Assembly: GCF_050003625.1 (NCBI RefSeq)
Contig: NC_134398.1
Location: 22,110,622 to 22,174,621, forward strand
Direction: 5' to 3'
Length of the DNA stretch: 64,000 nt
Source: Haematobia irritans
Taxonomy: Eukaryota > Arthropoda > Insecta > Diptera > Muscidae
Both the position numbers and the translations under genes were made by a program. Shown in pieces: positions 37,301-44,548 of this stretch. Each line of letters begins with the position of its first letter. Within the stretch, counting starts at the first letter, position 1. The notes under the pieces are model-generated. The model did no database searches. It saw nothing but the letters and a program-made list of their open reading frames with translations, and was not told the DNA's origin.

Positions 37301-38787
37301 TAAGACCAAATGTAACACAACATGAATTGGTTTTCCAAGCCTCTTGCAATGGAATCAGTACCTATTATGTGAAGACTAGGATTCAGCCTAGACTGTATGA
37401 TGAGGAACTTGAGACGAATAATGTGAAATTACCCAAACGTTTCCAGAGACAGAAGAAGACCGAGGCTTTTGGAGAAATGATTGAACCCAAAGCTGTGGGA
37501 GATGTTGTAGTGCAGAATTCGGTAAGCATGAATATATTTTATAAGGACCTTCCCTCGAAATAAAGATTTCTCTTTTTTCGCCTCATCTAGCTCATCAAAT
37601 TGACCTTCAACAGCAATGGTATACTCTACAATGTCCAAATGAATGGGGTAAATGAGAATATTACCCAGGAATTCTATTATTACAAGGGAGCCTATGGTGA
37701 TAATCGAGAATTCAAAAATAGATCCTCGGGAGCCTATATCTTCCGACCCAATGGTACTGAAGTTTTACTGAGTCCCAAAGCTAATCTTACAATTTTCAAT
37801 GGGACATTGGTTAAAGAAGTCCATCAACATTTCAATGATTGGGTTTCCCAAGTCATACGTATCTATGAGGGGGTGAATCGCATCGAATTTGAATGGCTCG
37901 TGGGACCCATACCCATTAACGATACCGTAGGCAAAGAAATCATTACCCGATTCTCTTCGAGCATTAACAATACCGGTGTATTCTATACCGATTCGAATGG
38001 TCGTGAAATGCTACGTCGTGTACGCAATGGTCGTGAATATTTCAAACCAAATTTAACCGAAAGTGTCTCGGGAAATTACTATCCCATTACAGCTCGTATT
38101 GCTTTACAGAATACCAAGAGTCGTATGGCTCTATTAAATGACCGGGCCCAAGGTGGTTCCAGTATTAAAGATGGCTCATTGGAATTAATGTTGCATCGAC
38201 GTCTCTTGCATGATGATGCTTTCGGCGTGGGTGAAGCTCTCAATGAAACTGTTAGTGGACAAGGTCTAGTGGCTCGTGGTAAAGTCTATCTCATCCTCAA
38301 TGCTGCTTCACAAGGTCTTAGCATCTATGAACGTATGGCTCAACAGGAGATACATTTGCCTTATTGGAAATTCTTTAGCAATTCCACCAAGTCCACTAAT
38401 AAAGTGCTCCCTCGTATACCCCAATTTAGTTCATTGCCAATGCAAGTACAGGTTCTCACTCTGGAACCCTATTCGACCAAGGAACGTCTATTACGTTTGG
38501 AGAACTTTATGGATAAAAATGAAACTAACAGTGTTACTTTTAATCTACGAGCCATCTTTGATTCTCTCCACGGCACAGAGATTCGTGAAACCACCTTAGA
38601 TGGTAACTTGGCTTTGGGTAGCATGAGTCGTTTCAAATTCCATCCTGATGGTACGATACCCAAGAAGGTGGAATATTATACCTCCAAACATACACCATTG
38701 ACAGCTGTTGCCAAAGATCCTCAAACTAAATTCCAAATAACTATGGAACCCATGCAAATTAGGACCTTCATTATTAAATGGCAATAA
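13228..38787 (+). CDS. Lysosomal alpha-mannosidase (GH38), complete
   Basis: Exo-acting alpha-mannosidase of lysosomes, glycoside hydrolase family 38, similar to the Drosophila LMan genes. Exons: 13228-13305, 30151-30335, 30410-30595, 30658-30997, 31057-31190, 36630-37521, 37591-38787. They sum to 3012 nt, in frame, 1003 residues, the usual family length. All introns are GT..AG. Visible motifs are a signal peptide (about residues 1-22) ending before [12 protein letters not shown] (zinc ligands), [10 protein letters not shown] (zinc ligand and nucleophile Asp), QHHDAITGT (active-site His) and many N-x-S/T sites, expected for a lysosomal glycoprotein. Introns 1 (16.8 kb) and 5 (5.4 kb) are filled with transposable elements; the other four are 59-74 bp. 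It is head-to-head with its paralogue at 710-1403. Which LMan paralogue it is cannot be settled here. Confidence 0.93.
13788..13978 (-). mobile_element. Jockey-type LINE reverse transcriptase fragment
   Basis: Minus-strand translation contains [20 protein letters not shown] then [13 protein letters not shown]. The last motif is typical of the region just past the reverse-transcriptase catalytic core in Jockey-clade non-LTR retrotransposons (normally ..KPIWTYGIQLWG). About 60 recognisable residues, truncated on both sides. It is followed on the right by a MITE. Confidence 0.7.
13979..14303 (+). mobile_element. CCCAGC MITE, truncated copy
   Basis: Begins CCCAGGAAAAAAGCGTCGCC, matches the family through TGGGCTTGCCATAGGACGG, and is cut at 14303 where an H element starts. 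Roughly the first 60 percent of the family length. Confidence 0.7.
14602..15894 (-). mobile_element. DD37E transposon, copy 2, both ends intact
   Basis: 1293 bp. Terminal inverted repeats begin AAGGGTGATACGGTCAAAAT on both strands, with about 27 bp shared. The TA at 14600-14601 and 15895-15896 is the target duplication expected for Tc1/mariner. It lies inside H1 and inside intron 1 of the plus mannosidase, antisense to it. Confidence 0.94.
14729..15739 (-). pseudogene. DD37E transposase, copy 2, one in-frame stop
   Basis: 337 codons from the ATG at 15739 to the stop at 14729, with one internal TAA at 15103-15101 (codon 213), where copy 1 has a Gln codon. D..D..E residues are conserved ([29 protein letters not shown]). 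It carries the RENPSYS and RRLYTTML residues missing from copy 1. Except for the one stop it looks full-length, so inactivation may be recent. Confidence 0.9.
16418..17392. mobile_element. Unclassified 975-bp TIR element in H1
   Basis: Interrupts a known H1 unit between GTTGTTA and TAGATACCATATAC. It begins CACGGTTGAAAAAGACTG and ends TTTTTTGTGAGGGTG, giving short imperfect inverted ends with TA on both sides. The interior is rich in variants of ACATATAATGTTTGG, repeated many times, plus a B-box-like TTTTCGAATCCCCGTCCGGC near 16817. No coding region. Superfamily not determined. Confidence 0.6.
17955..19200 (+). mobile_element. DINE-1/Helentron-like element (H2)
   Basis: Second H family. The hairpin TTCGGCCGGGCCGAA is followed by AAATACCCACCACCATG. 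Central units contain TATGGACCGATACTCACC and CAAATCGGGAGGTCGG at about 150-bp spacing. The distal part has ACAGACAGACAGACAGACGG, CATCGTTATATCGCC and the closing hairpin around CCATTCTATGGTGG, GGGTATTA. Almost intact and in the same orientation as H1. Confidence 0.75.
19204..19320 (+). mobile_element. CCCAGC MITE, 3' fragment
   Basis: Matches the last fifth of the family: GAACTTCCTGTGTAGTT, GGAAGTGCTTTTAAAGG and the terminus TTTTTTTTTGCTGGG. Confidence 0.7.
19322..19589 (-). mobile_element. H-element fragment
   Basis: Reverse-oriented tail of an H element: GAGTCGATCTAGCAATGTCC with GTCCGTCCGTC, then ATATAAACCGATTCCCATAA. Bounded on the right by a full-length MITE. Confidence 0.55.
19590..20100 (+). 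mobile_element. CCCAGC MITE, full-length copy
   Basis: 511 bp, from CCCAGCAAAAAAAGCGTCGCC to TTTTTTTGCTGGG, so the first and last 13 bp are inverted repeats. TA borders both sides (ATTA before, TATA after), a possible TA target duplication. No coding capacity. The best reference copy of the family in this window. Confidence 0.8.
20173..21340 (-). mobile_element. DINE-1/Helentron-like element (H4), reverse copy of H2 type
   Basis: Reads in reverse: ACCCTCCACCACATCATTGG, ATGTAACACATTGAAATATC, then after an insertion GATATAACGATGTTCGTCTG, and units with ATCGGTCCAGGTTTAGATAT / CCCCATATAAACCGA. Ends at GGTGGTGGGTATTGAAGATT, CGGCCCTTCCG. About 417 bp of unrelated sequence (20317-20733) replaces part of the tail. 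Confidence 0.7.
20317..20733. other. Unassigned insert within H4
   Basis: Sequence with no match to H2 at the same point. It contains two copies of GGACACGTC (GGACACGTCTTGGACCC and GGACACGTCCTGGGAC) and several GGACC/GGTCC words. No open frame or clear inverted ends. May be an insertion or a rearranged junction. Confidence 0.4.
21341..22384. other. AT-rich intron sequence, nothing recognised
   Basis: Low-complexity AT-rich stretch inside intron 1 of the plus mannosidase. The 69-codon open frame at 22102-22311 has no domain. No array units and no element ends seen. Confidence 0.45.
22385..22580 (-). mobile_element. H-element fragment (H11 type)
   Basis: Reverse tail of an H element: TCGATCTAGCCCTTGGTGTC, CGTCCGTCTGTCCATG, TTGTTCACAGGATTCCGG, TCCCATATATATGTATCGCC. 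The same text occurs at 59322-59510, showing a third H family with two copies here. Confidence 0.65.
23164..23689 (+). repeat. Perfect 248-bp tandem duplication
   Basis: 23164-23411 and 23412-23659 read identically base for base by eye, and the last 30 bp (CTAGGGTGGAACACAATGTT and the A-run) appear a third time at 23660-23689. It duplicates the 5' terminus of H6 including its hairpin. Confidence 0.9.
23880..24980 (+). repeat. 153-bp tandem repeat of H6
   Basis: The word TGAACCGAT starts at 23908, 24061, 24214, 24367, 24520, 24673 and 24826: six successive intervals of exactly 153 bp. Each unit holds CTATATATGGGAGATATATC, GGCACGCATAG, CTACTCCCTGTGCAAAATTT and AAATCGGGCGAAAG. Confidence 0.9.
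25089..25158 (+). repeat. GACA/GACGGACA microsatellite
   Basis: About 70 bp of GACA with interspersed GACG. It sits at the place where DINE-1/mini-me type elements carry a GTCY-type proto-microsatellite, just before CATCGCTAAATCGACTCAG. Confidence 0.9.
28837..29474 (-). mobile_element. CCCAGC MITE, diverged copy inside the hAT-like element
   Basis: From CCCAGCAAAAAAATTGGG through GCACTTCCAAAAATG, TTCATCGCTGCTCCGCCAAT, CACTTCCGGACCCAAAAAG to CGACGCTTTTTTGCAGCG. Orientation opposite to the copy at 19590. Longer than the reference copy by about 125 bp. Confidence 0.7.
29581..29718. mobile_element. PIF/Harbinger-like MITE (foldback)
   Basis: 138 bp, almost entirely inverted repeat. It starts CAGCCTGTTTCTGTATGTCG and its right arm read in reverse gives the same 20 bases with one change at the outer edge. 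TTA flanks both sides (29578-29580 and 29718-29720), fitting the 3-bp TWA duplication of PIF/Harbinger elements. Exact boundary uncertain by one base. Confidence 0.7.
30151..30335 (+). CDS. Mannosidase (plus gene) exon 2
   Basis: Begins after TCAATTTCAG and ends AGGAG before the donor GTAGTG, phase 2. Encodes [17 protein letters not shown] and the zinc-ligand motif HSHDD, then [15 protein letters not shown]. The ATG at 30109 upstream is intronic and not a start. Confidence 0.93.
30410..30595 (+). CDS. Mannosidase (plus gene) exon 3
   Basis: Acceptor TTCATTGTAG, donor AA|GTATGA. Encodes [16 protein letters not shown] and [19 protein letters not shown]. The 74-bp intron before it is absent from the minus-strand paralogue. 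Confidence 0.92.
30658..30997 (+). CDS. Mannosidase (plus gene) exon 4, catalytic Asp
   Basis: Acceptor TTTTTTTTAG, donor AAG|GTAAGT. Encodes [16 protein letters not shown], then [20 protein letters not shown]. The Asp in QIDPFGHS is the family's catalytic nucleophile and a zinc ligand. Confidence 0.93.
31057..31190 (+). CDS. Mannosidase (plus gene) exon 5
   Basis: Acceptor TTGATTTTAG, donor AA|GTAAGG. Encodes [20 protein letters not shown] then [20 protein letters not shown], the conserved MGDDF motif of the family. Minisatellite units start within 10 bp of the donor. Confidence 0.92.
31195..32606 (-). repeat. G element in mannosidase intron 5
   Basis: Minus-polarity array from just after the splice donor, split by a MITE at 31841-32393. 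It ends with GTAGATTATTTTTGGCACGA and the terminus GTGGCAACCGTG at 32595-32606. No left terminus is visible. Confidence 0.85.
31841..32393 (-). mobile_element. CCCAGC MITE in the intron-5 array
   Basis: 553 bp from CCCAGCAAAAAAAATTTGG to CGCTTTTTTGCGGGG. Interior shared with the 19590 copy in reverse (GCACTTCCAGAAGATGAACT, CACTTCCGGATCCAAAAAGA). TTT lies on both sides. Confidence 0.8.
32653..32974 (+). mobile_element. tRNA-derived SINE, copy 2
   Basis: 322 bp, head GGGAGCCACCGTGGTGTAAC with perfect B box GGTTCGATTCC and tail CACCTAACCTAACC. TAGCG occurs on both sides (5-bp, weak duplication). Same orientation as the host mannosidase gene, inside intron 5. Confidence 0.88.
33120..36600 (+). 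repeat. 29-bp minisatellite array in mannosidase intron 5
   Basis: Plus-polarity array of about 3.5 kb with a second-order pattern: blocks containing CCATAGATTTTCTTTCCAAT recur (33300, 34070, 34420, 35430, 35870). The stretches 33460-34070 and 34780-35440 are near-copies. It ends about 25 bp before the exon-6 acceptor, so it supplies the branch-point region. Confidence 0.88.
36630..37521 (+). CDS. Mannosidase (plus gene) exon 6
   Basis: Acceptor CACCTTTTTAG, donor TCG|GTAAGC. 892 nt. Encodes [58 protein letters not shown] (active-site His region) and the first beta domain. Several N-x-S/T sites. Confidence 0.95.
37591..38787 (+). CDS. Mannosidase (plus gene) exon 7 and stop
   Basis: Acceptor CTCATCTAG, ends [11 protein letters not shown] and TAA at 38785-38787. 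Encodes the C-terminal beta-rich domain with [39 protein letters not shown] and [20 protein letters not shown], all strongly conserved in lysosomal mannosidases. No frameshifts. Confidence 0.95.
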   Translation, partial: LIKLTFNSNGILYNVQMNGVNENITQEFYYYKGAYGDNREFKNRSSGAYIFRPNGTEVLLSPKANLTIFNGTLVKEVHQHFNDWVSQVIRIYEGVNRIEFEWLVGPIPINDTVGKEIITRFSSSINNTGVFYTDSNGREMLRRVRNGREYFKPNLTESVSGNYYPITARIALQNTKSRMALLNDRAQGGSSIKDGSLELMLHRRLLHDDAFGVGEALNETVSGQGLVARGKVYLILNAASQGLSIYERMAQQEIHLPYWKFFSNSTKSTNKVLPRIPQFSSLPMQVQVLTLEPYSTKERLLRLENFMDKNETNSVTFNLRAIFDSLHGTEIRETTLDGNLALGSMSRFKFHPDGTIPKKVEYYTSKHTPLTAVAKDPQTKFQITMEPMQIRTFIIKWQ

Positions 38788-38871
38788 TGCGGACTCGTAT
38801 TATGGATGAGATTATAGCGTTATACTTATGGATGTATTTGAATTTTTTTCTGCATATACTTATATACGTGA

Positions 38872-38877
38872 AATAAA
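38872..38877 (+). terminator. Polyadenylation signal of the plus mannosidase
   Basis: AATAAA 85 nt after the stop codon, in AT-rich sequence. Confidence 0.6.
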
Positions 38878-39027
38878 ATTTATGACTATAAGCATTTTGA
38901 AATATATTCGTTTAGGCCCATTTGAAAGGACAATGGTGTACTACCATCACCTATTTGATACAATTTTGGAATATTAATTTTTTGCCATTAGAAATTACGG
39001 TAAAAAAAAAATAAAAACAAATATAAA

Positions 39028-39165
39028 CGTCCGAAAATTCTGCCAAAGCGAATCTTATGTAGCCTTCGCTACACCAGGAAGGAAAGGCATATTAAACCCC
39101 CTTAAAATTGTCTTCTAAATTGTATTTTAGTCCACATGGAATCTATGTCTAAGAACGGCAGTGTA
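39028..39165 (+). mobile_element. H1-type 5' end fragment
   Basis: CGAATCTTATGTAGCC, then CTACACCAGG and TTGTCTTCTAAATTGTATTT, TAGTCCA, the text that follows the hairpin in H1 (14340-14470). Strongly diverged. Confidence 0.45.
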
Positions 39166-39367
39166 CAGGTATTTAGCACTAATAGAACAAAAATATTGCT
39201 TTCCACAATCGTAAACGGATGGTGACAAAATGAAACAGAAACGTTCACAAAAAAATCAAATTGTAATGTTCACGATTTTGTCCACGGGCTTTCATGATTT
39301 CATGAACGGCATTCGTTTTTCTTTGGCCATGAAAAGTCTTAAAATAATCGCTAGACGTTGTTATGGC

Positions 39368-39455
39368 AAGTCCGCCGGCGGTGCAATGTGTTAAGGCGAC
39401 TGTTAACGCGTATGGTGCAGACAACACAGGTTAGAGTCACGATAGCAGAAATCGT
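39368..39455 (+). other. tRNA-Leu/Ser-like module
   Basis: Contains GTGCAATGTGTTAAGGCGAC (A-box-like, with the AAGGCG seen in Leu tRNAs) and 45 bp later GGTTAGAGTC (B-box-like, one change from GGTTCGAGTC). Not a functional tRNA as read: no convincing acceptor stem. Could be a second SINE head. Confidence 0.35.
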
Positions 39456-39955
39456 TTTTTATACCCTCCACCATAGGATGGGTGTATATTAACTTTGTAA
39501 TTCCTTTTGTAACACATCGAAATATTGCTCTAAAACCCCATAAAGTATATATATTCTGGGTTGCAAATGGGCCATATCGGTCCACTTTTACGTATAGCCC
39601 CCATATAAACGGACCCTCAAATCTGGCTTGCAGACCCTCTAAGAGAAGCAAATTTCATCCGATCCACCTGAAATTTTATACATGGTGTTAGTATATGGTA
39701 TCCAACAACCATGCAAAAATTGGTTCACATCGGTCCATAATTATATATAGCCCCCATATTAACTGATCCCCAGATTTGACCTCCGGAGCCCCTTGGAAGA
39801 GCAAAATTCATCCGATTCGGTTTAATTTTGGTACGTGATGTTAGTATATGGTATCCAACAACACATGGTTCATATCAGTCCATAATTATATAGCCCCCAT
39901 ATAAACCGATCCCCAGATTTGACCTCCGGAGCCCCTTGGAAGAGCAAAATTCATC

Positions 39956-40578
39956 CGTTCCGGTGGATTCGTCAATAAACAGAATTGTCGTATTTGGGCG
40001 AATAAGAATTGTCGAAAAACCAATGCACCCACAAAGAGTGACTGTTTGGTGCGGTTTATGGGCTGGCGGCATCATCGGGCCGTATTTTTTCCAAAATGAG
40101 GCCGGTTAGGCAGTTACTGTGAATGGTGTTCGCTATCGTGAGATGATAACGAACTTTTTATGGCCCGAATTTGAAGATATGGATGTGGATGGTGCCACTT
40201 GCCACACAGCTAAAGAACTTTTGCGCAACAAATTCAATGGCCATATTATCTCACGTAATGGCGATGTCAATTGGCCGCCAAGATCATGTGATTTGACACC
40301 GTTGGACTTTTTTCTTTGGGGTTATTTGAAAGAAAAGGTGTACGTCGATAAGCCAGCAACAATTCAAGAGCTAAAGGATGAGATAATTCGACACATTAAC
40401 GGCATAGAACCTCCATTATGCCGCAGCGTCATCGAAAATTTGGACCATCGGTTGGAGGTGTGCCACCGAGGTCGCGGCGCCCATTTGGCCGATATTTTGT
40501 TCCATACATAATTGAGTAATACCAATATCATAATAAAATTACAATAATTTCCTAAATAGTTTTTTTTTAACCACCTTT
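39956..40578 (+). mobile_element. mariner-superfamily DD41D-like transposon remnant
   Basis: Inserted into H7 between AAATTCATCCG and TATAGCCCTCAG. Carries the C-terminal half of a transposase with frameshifts, a stop and small deletions. TIRs not identified, although the right side ends TTTAACCACCTTTTA. Confidence 0.6.
39967..40511 (+). pseudogene. DD41D (rosa-like) transposase fragment
   Basis: Pieces in two frames: FVNKQNCRIW; then HPQRVTVWCGLWAGGIIGPY, FFQNEAG, a TAG, AVTVNGVRYREMITNFLWP, and GATCHTAKELLRNKF, ISRNGDVNWPPRSCDLTPL, DFFLWGYLKEKVY, ending LADILFHT. In intact relatives the second D lies in QQDGATCH and the last D in LTPLDFF, about 41 residues apart (my recollection of the family). 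Here the part around the second catalytic D is deleted (MDVDGATCH), and a few residues are missing after it, so the copy is dead. Confidence 0.65.
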
Positions 40579-40934
40579 TATATAGCCCTCAGATAAATCG
40601 ATCCCCAATCACACAAAAATTGGTCCATATCAAGTTCATAATTGTATATAGCCCCCATATAAGCGACCCCCATATTTCAATTTTGGCTCCCTACGTACCG
40701 TGCAAAAGTCCATATCGATTCGTAATTATTTATAGACTTTCCTACACAAACCTTTTCTGTCTAATATATATCACGTATGGACTAACTCACAATTTAGAAA
40801 ACGATTTAAGATACCACAACCCATGTAATTCGATTGTGGATGACAGTCTTTCGTAGAAGTTTCTACGCAATCCATGGTGGAGGGTACATAAGATTCGATT
40901 GTTTTATTTTGTTTATAAATTCGTAACCATACGT

Positions 40935-41208
40935 AATCAGATCATGAACGCTGGTTGTTGTTTTGACAGCGCATGGTGTCATTTTAACGTTGTCAGATTG
41001 ACCCCCGTCTGTTCTCACTTTGACAACGCAAGTGTTCATTCACTTTTATGAACGGATTGTATTGAAATGACCACGCCGTTCATAAGTTTTTCTATGGGTA
41101 TGTATAACCCTTTAGTTCTTGATCGTTTCATATAAACAAGTATATAGATAATTATGAAAGGCTATGTAATATCAAGCTACACTTCGGCTACTAGCCTCGC
41201 CTCTAGTG
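40935..41208. other. Unassigned spacer with MITE-like text
   Basis: Holds TCATGAACGCTGGTTGTTG and TTCATAAGTTTTTCTATGGG with several short inverted words (CGTTCAT/ATGAACG), partly shared with 39280-39310. No gene. Confidence 0.35.
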
Positions 41209-41535
41209 TTAGGTTAGGTGAGATGGCAGCCCGATGTATCAGGCCCACTTAGACTATTCAGTCCATTGTGATACCATATTGGTGAACTTCTCTCTTATCA
41301 CTGAGTGCTTCCCGATTCCATGTTAAGCTTAATGACAAGAGACTCACTTTTTATAGCCGAGTCCTAACGACGTTCCACATTGCAGTGAAACCACTTAGAG
41401 AAGCTTTGAAACACTCAGAAATGTCACCAGCATTACTGAGGTGGGATAATCCACCGCTGAAAAACTGTTTGGTGTTAGGTCGAAACGGGAATCGAACCCA
41501 CGACCTTGTGTAGGCAAGGCGGGCATGCTAACCAT
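41209..41535 (-). mobile_element. tRNA-derived SINE, copy 3, head truncated
   Basis: Reverse copy starting TTAGGTTAGGTGAGATGGCA and reaching the B box (GGAATCGAACCCACG in plus sense) and CATGCTAACCAT at 41535. There it is cut within the A box by the start of an H element. Confidence 0.85.
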
Positions 41536-42498
41536 TTCAACCGGATCGGATGAATTTTGCTTCTCCAAGAGGCTTCATCAAATCTGGGAAACGGTTTATA
41601 TGGGGGCTATATATAATTATGGACCGATATGGACCCATTTTTGCATGGTTGTTAGAGACCATATAATAACACCACGTACAAAATTTCAACCGGATCGGAT
41701 GAATTTTGCTCCTCCAAAAGGCTCCGGAGGACAAATCTGGGGATCGGTTTATATGGGGGCTATATATAATTATGGACCGATGTGGACCAATTTTTGCACA
41801 GTTGTTAGAGACTATATACTAACACCATGTACCAAATTTAATCCGGATCAAATGAAATGTTCTTCTCTTAGAGGCTCCGCAAGCCAAATCTGGGGATCGG
41901 TTTATATGGGGGCTATATATAATTATGGACCGATGTGGACCAATTTGTGCAGGTTTGTTAAAGACCATATACTAGCACTATATACCAAATTTCAGCCGGA
42001 TCGGATAAAATTTGCTTCTCTTAGGGGCTCCGCAAGCCAAACCTGGGGATCGGTTTATAAGAGGGCTATATATAATTATGGATGGATTTGCACCAATTTT
42101 TGCATGGTTGTGAGAGACCATATACTAACACCATGTACCAAATTTCATCCGGATCGGATGAATTTTGCTCCTCCAAGAGGCTCCGCAAGCCAAATCTGAG
42201 CGTCGGTTTATATGGAGGCTATACGTAAAAGTGGTCCGATATGGTCCATTTTCAATACCATCCGACCTACATCAATAACAATTTCTTGTGCCAAGTTTCA
42301 AGTCGATAGCTTGTTTCCTTCGGAAGTTAGCGTGATTTCAGCAAACGGACTGACAGACGGACATACTTAGATTGATTCAGAGTTTCACCACGACCCAGAA
42401 TATATATATACTTTATGGGGTCTTAGAGCAATATTTCGATGTGTTACAAACGGAATGACAAAGTTAATATACCCCCATCCTATGGTGGAGGGTATAAA
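41536..42498 (+). mobile_element. DINE-1/Helentron-like element (H8)
   Basis: Truncated at its left where it joins the SINE. Units TATATGGGGGCTATATATAA recur at exactly 153-bp steps (41601, 41754, 41907 and 42060 for the same base). The tail has CAAACGGACTGACAGACGGA and TATGGGGTCTTAGAGCAATA, ending in the hairpin around ATCCTATGGTGGAGGGTATA. Open frames through it are fortuitous: 153 is a multiple of three. Confidence 0.78.
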
Positions 42499-42639
42499 TA
42501 TTAATATTATCAATTAAGTTTTTAATTGACTAAATTGTCATCAGAAAAATTTTATTTCTGTGTAAGGAAGCTGTTACTTCGCTCCAATGACAACTCCATG
42601 GTAAATACGCCATGGAGTTGTCATTATACCCTTTGCCGG

Positions 42640-43351
42640 AAGTGATGAAAAATTAACGCAGAAACCATGCATTTAACATGGAGTTGTCGTAGGACGGATG
42701 GAAGTGAATTAAAAAAGATGTGATATTTTGCCAAATAAAAAAATTTTTATAATTTTGTATGGTTTTTAATGAACTGCTTGACCTCAAATATTTTCAAAAA
42801 TTCGTAATTTTTCTATAATAAATTTTGCATTTTTTTCGACAAAATTTAAATAACTTGTACGATTGTATTATTTCTTATTCTGTTTCTAACCTACAGACAA
42901 GAATATAGTTTTTGGATTCAATAACGAAATTAATTGATCCAATTATTGTTTTTTCAGTCACAGAAATGATAGTATCAATCAATTAGAAAATTAATTGATC
43001 CGATTAATTTTTGTTTTAACTAAAAAAAATGTAGATTACAAATTTTGATTTTATTCGATCTTTTTTTATTTTCTATTGAAAAAAAATTGTTCAAACAATT
43101 AAATTTTTAATTGAATATTTTTGAAAGTTCAATAAAAATTTTAATTTGAAATATTTTGGTGAAATTTTTTTCTGTGTATTTGAAACAAAAAAGTTAAAAT
43201 TACCCACTACAAATATGAAAAAACGCGCGCTATAAAAAAATAAATTTAAAGAACTCCCTGTGTAGTTAAAATAAATAACATTTCGGGAAGGGCATTTTTG
43301 GAAGTGCTTTTAAAGTTGTGCTTTTGGAACAACTTCCAATTTTTTGCTGGG
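42640..43351 (+). mobile_element. CCCAGC MITE, diverged, with an internal insert
   Basis: Left part CCGGAAGTGATGAAAAATTA and CATTTAACATGGAGTTGTCG; right part AGTTAAAATTACCCACTAC to CAATTTTTTGCTGGG. About 285 bp at 42893-43178 (TACAGACAAG.. to ..TTCTGTGTA, AT-rich) is absent from the reference copy, so it is a nested insert or expansion. Confidence 0.6.
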
Positions 43352-43560
43352 TATGTGTGCAAAGTACAGCTCGCAGTTTTAGTCCGATCGTCCTCAAATT
43401 TGGCATAGTTTCTTACTTCGACTCAAACACTATCCCTATTGATTTTGGAAAATCAGTTCAGATTTAGATATGGTTGCCATATATATTTATCTCCGATTTG
43501 ACTATAATTGACGTATTTATCAACCGATCTTCTCTTCAAATTTCGTACATGTTGTGTGTG
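43352..43560 (-). mobile_element. H6-type fragment
   Basis: Reverse text TGTGCAAAGTACAGCTCGCA, GTTTTAGTCCGATCG, TCAGTTCAGATTTAGATATG, matching the right flank of the 153-bp repeats in H6 (24980-25080). Confidence 0.6.
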
Positions 43561-44385
43561 TCCCGTATCAGTGCGTCCAGTGTCAGTCCCATTTATTTTC
43601 AGGTTCACTTAAACTATTCAGTCCATTGTGAACCTTCAGTAAAAATATGAGACCGATATGCACTTATATGGCCCCAGATGTTTCATATTGATTTACACTT
43701 TAAACATTTAAAAATACAAATTGTTTTTCAGGCTCCTTAAATTCAATGACAAAGAAAACGATATCGTTTTTTTTATTTTGGTAAATTGAGTTTGTAACAA
43801 TAATTTCACAAAAAGAGATAATTTCTTCTCTTACACATATAGAATAATTTGTTATTTTTTTTGTTACACATATAAAAGAAGCTAAAAATGTTTTAAACAA
43901 TTCTAGGGATATTGAAATTTCTATATAATTTTTTTTTGCTTTCGCTTAATTAAAGTAGCTAAATTATTTCTCATTATAACTATGAAATACATCTAATATG
44001 AATAACAATTTATTTAATATGAATATTGAATATCCACTAGCATATTTATAATATAAAAAAATTACAATTTGTTCCTCATGATTTACAAAAAAAATACAAA
44101 TAAAATTGGAAAAAAACAACAAAATACAATAACTAGAAAATTCTCAATCTAATTGCTAATAAAAAATACTAAATATGTTGAGCAATTTTTTTGACCAAAA
44201 GGCACTTCATTTGCTTTTGCTGAGCAAAAAACTTTTCCTTTTTGAGCTAAACACATATTATCTACTATTCTTATTATTCTAACATCTAAAGCGAATAAGG
44301 CTTAATTATTTAAAATATTAAAAGAAATTTATGGAGAAATCCATTGGAGTTTAGGATATAAGGCACTTGCAGGCATGACACTATC
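43561..44385. other. Convergent 3' flank of the kinase gene
   Basis: AT-rich. Holds the 3' UTR of the kinase on the minus strand. TTTATT at about 44010 would be AATAAA on that strand, some 370 nt past the stop; low confidence. A 30-bp piece near 43600-43630 (TTCACTTAAACTATTCAGTC, CATTGTGA) resembles the SINE 3' part. Confidence 0.4.
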
Positions 44386-44548
44386 TTAAAAACCTTCATC
44401 CCAGCCGGATAACTCATCTGGAGGCTCGTTTGGATCACAGGGAAATTTATCAAAGTAACATGTATCTGTGGGATGGGCAATAGGTCGAACAAAGGGTGGT
44501 ATTAATAACTGGCTTTGTAAGCCATCCCAATCGAAACCCAGGAACCAT
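44386..44548 (-). CDS. Pkg21D: Kinase last exon, C-terminal tail
   Basis: Acceptor ATCTTTACAG, 163 nt, stop [43 protein letters not shown] and SGWDEGF. Found by splice reasoning: no ORF of this frame is long enough to stand out alone. Confidence 0.9.

Larger units (their letters stand above)
39459..40900 (-). mobile_element. DINE-1/Helentron-like element (H7), interrupted
   Basis: Reverse copy of the H1 type: TATACCCTCCACCATAGG, TTTTGTAACACATCGAAATA, several CCCCCATATAAACCGATCCC units, ending in TCTACGCAATCCATGGTGGA, GGGTACATAAGATTCG. A DD41D-like transposase fragment sits in the middle. Confidence 0.72.

Noticed and set aside
41525..42199. 224-residue plus-strand ORF with repeated [15 protein letters not shown]
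   Set aside because: It is the H8 153-bp tandem repeat; 153 is divisible by three so one frame stays open by chance.
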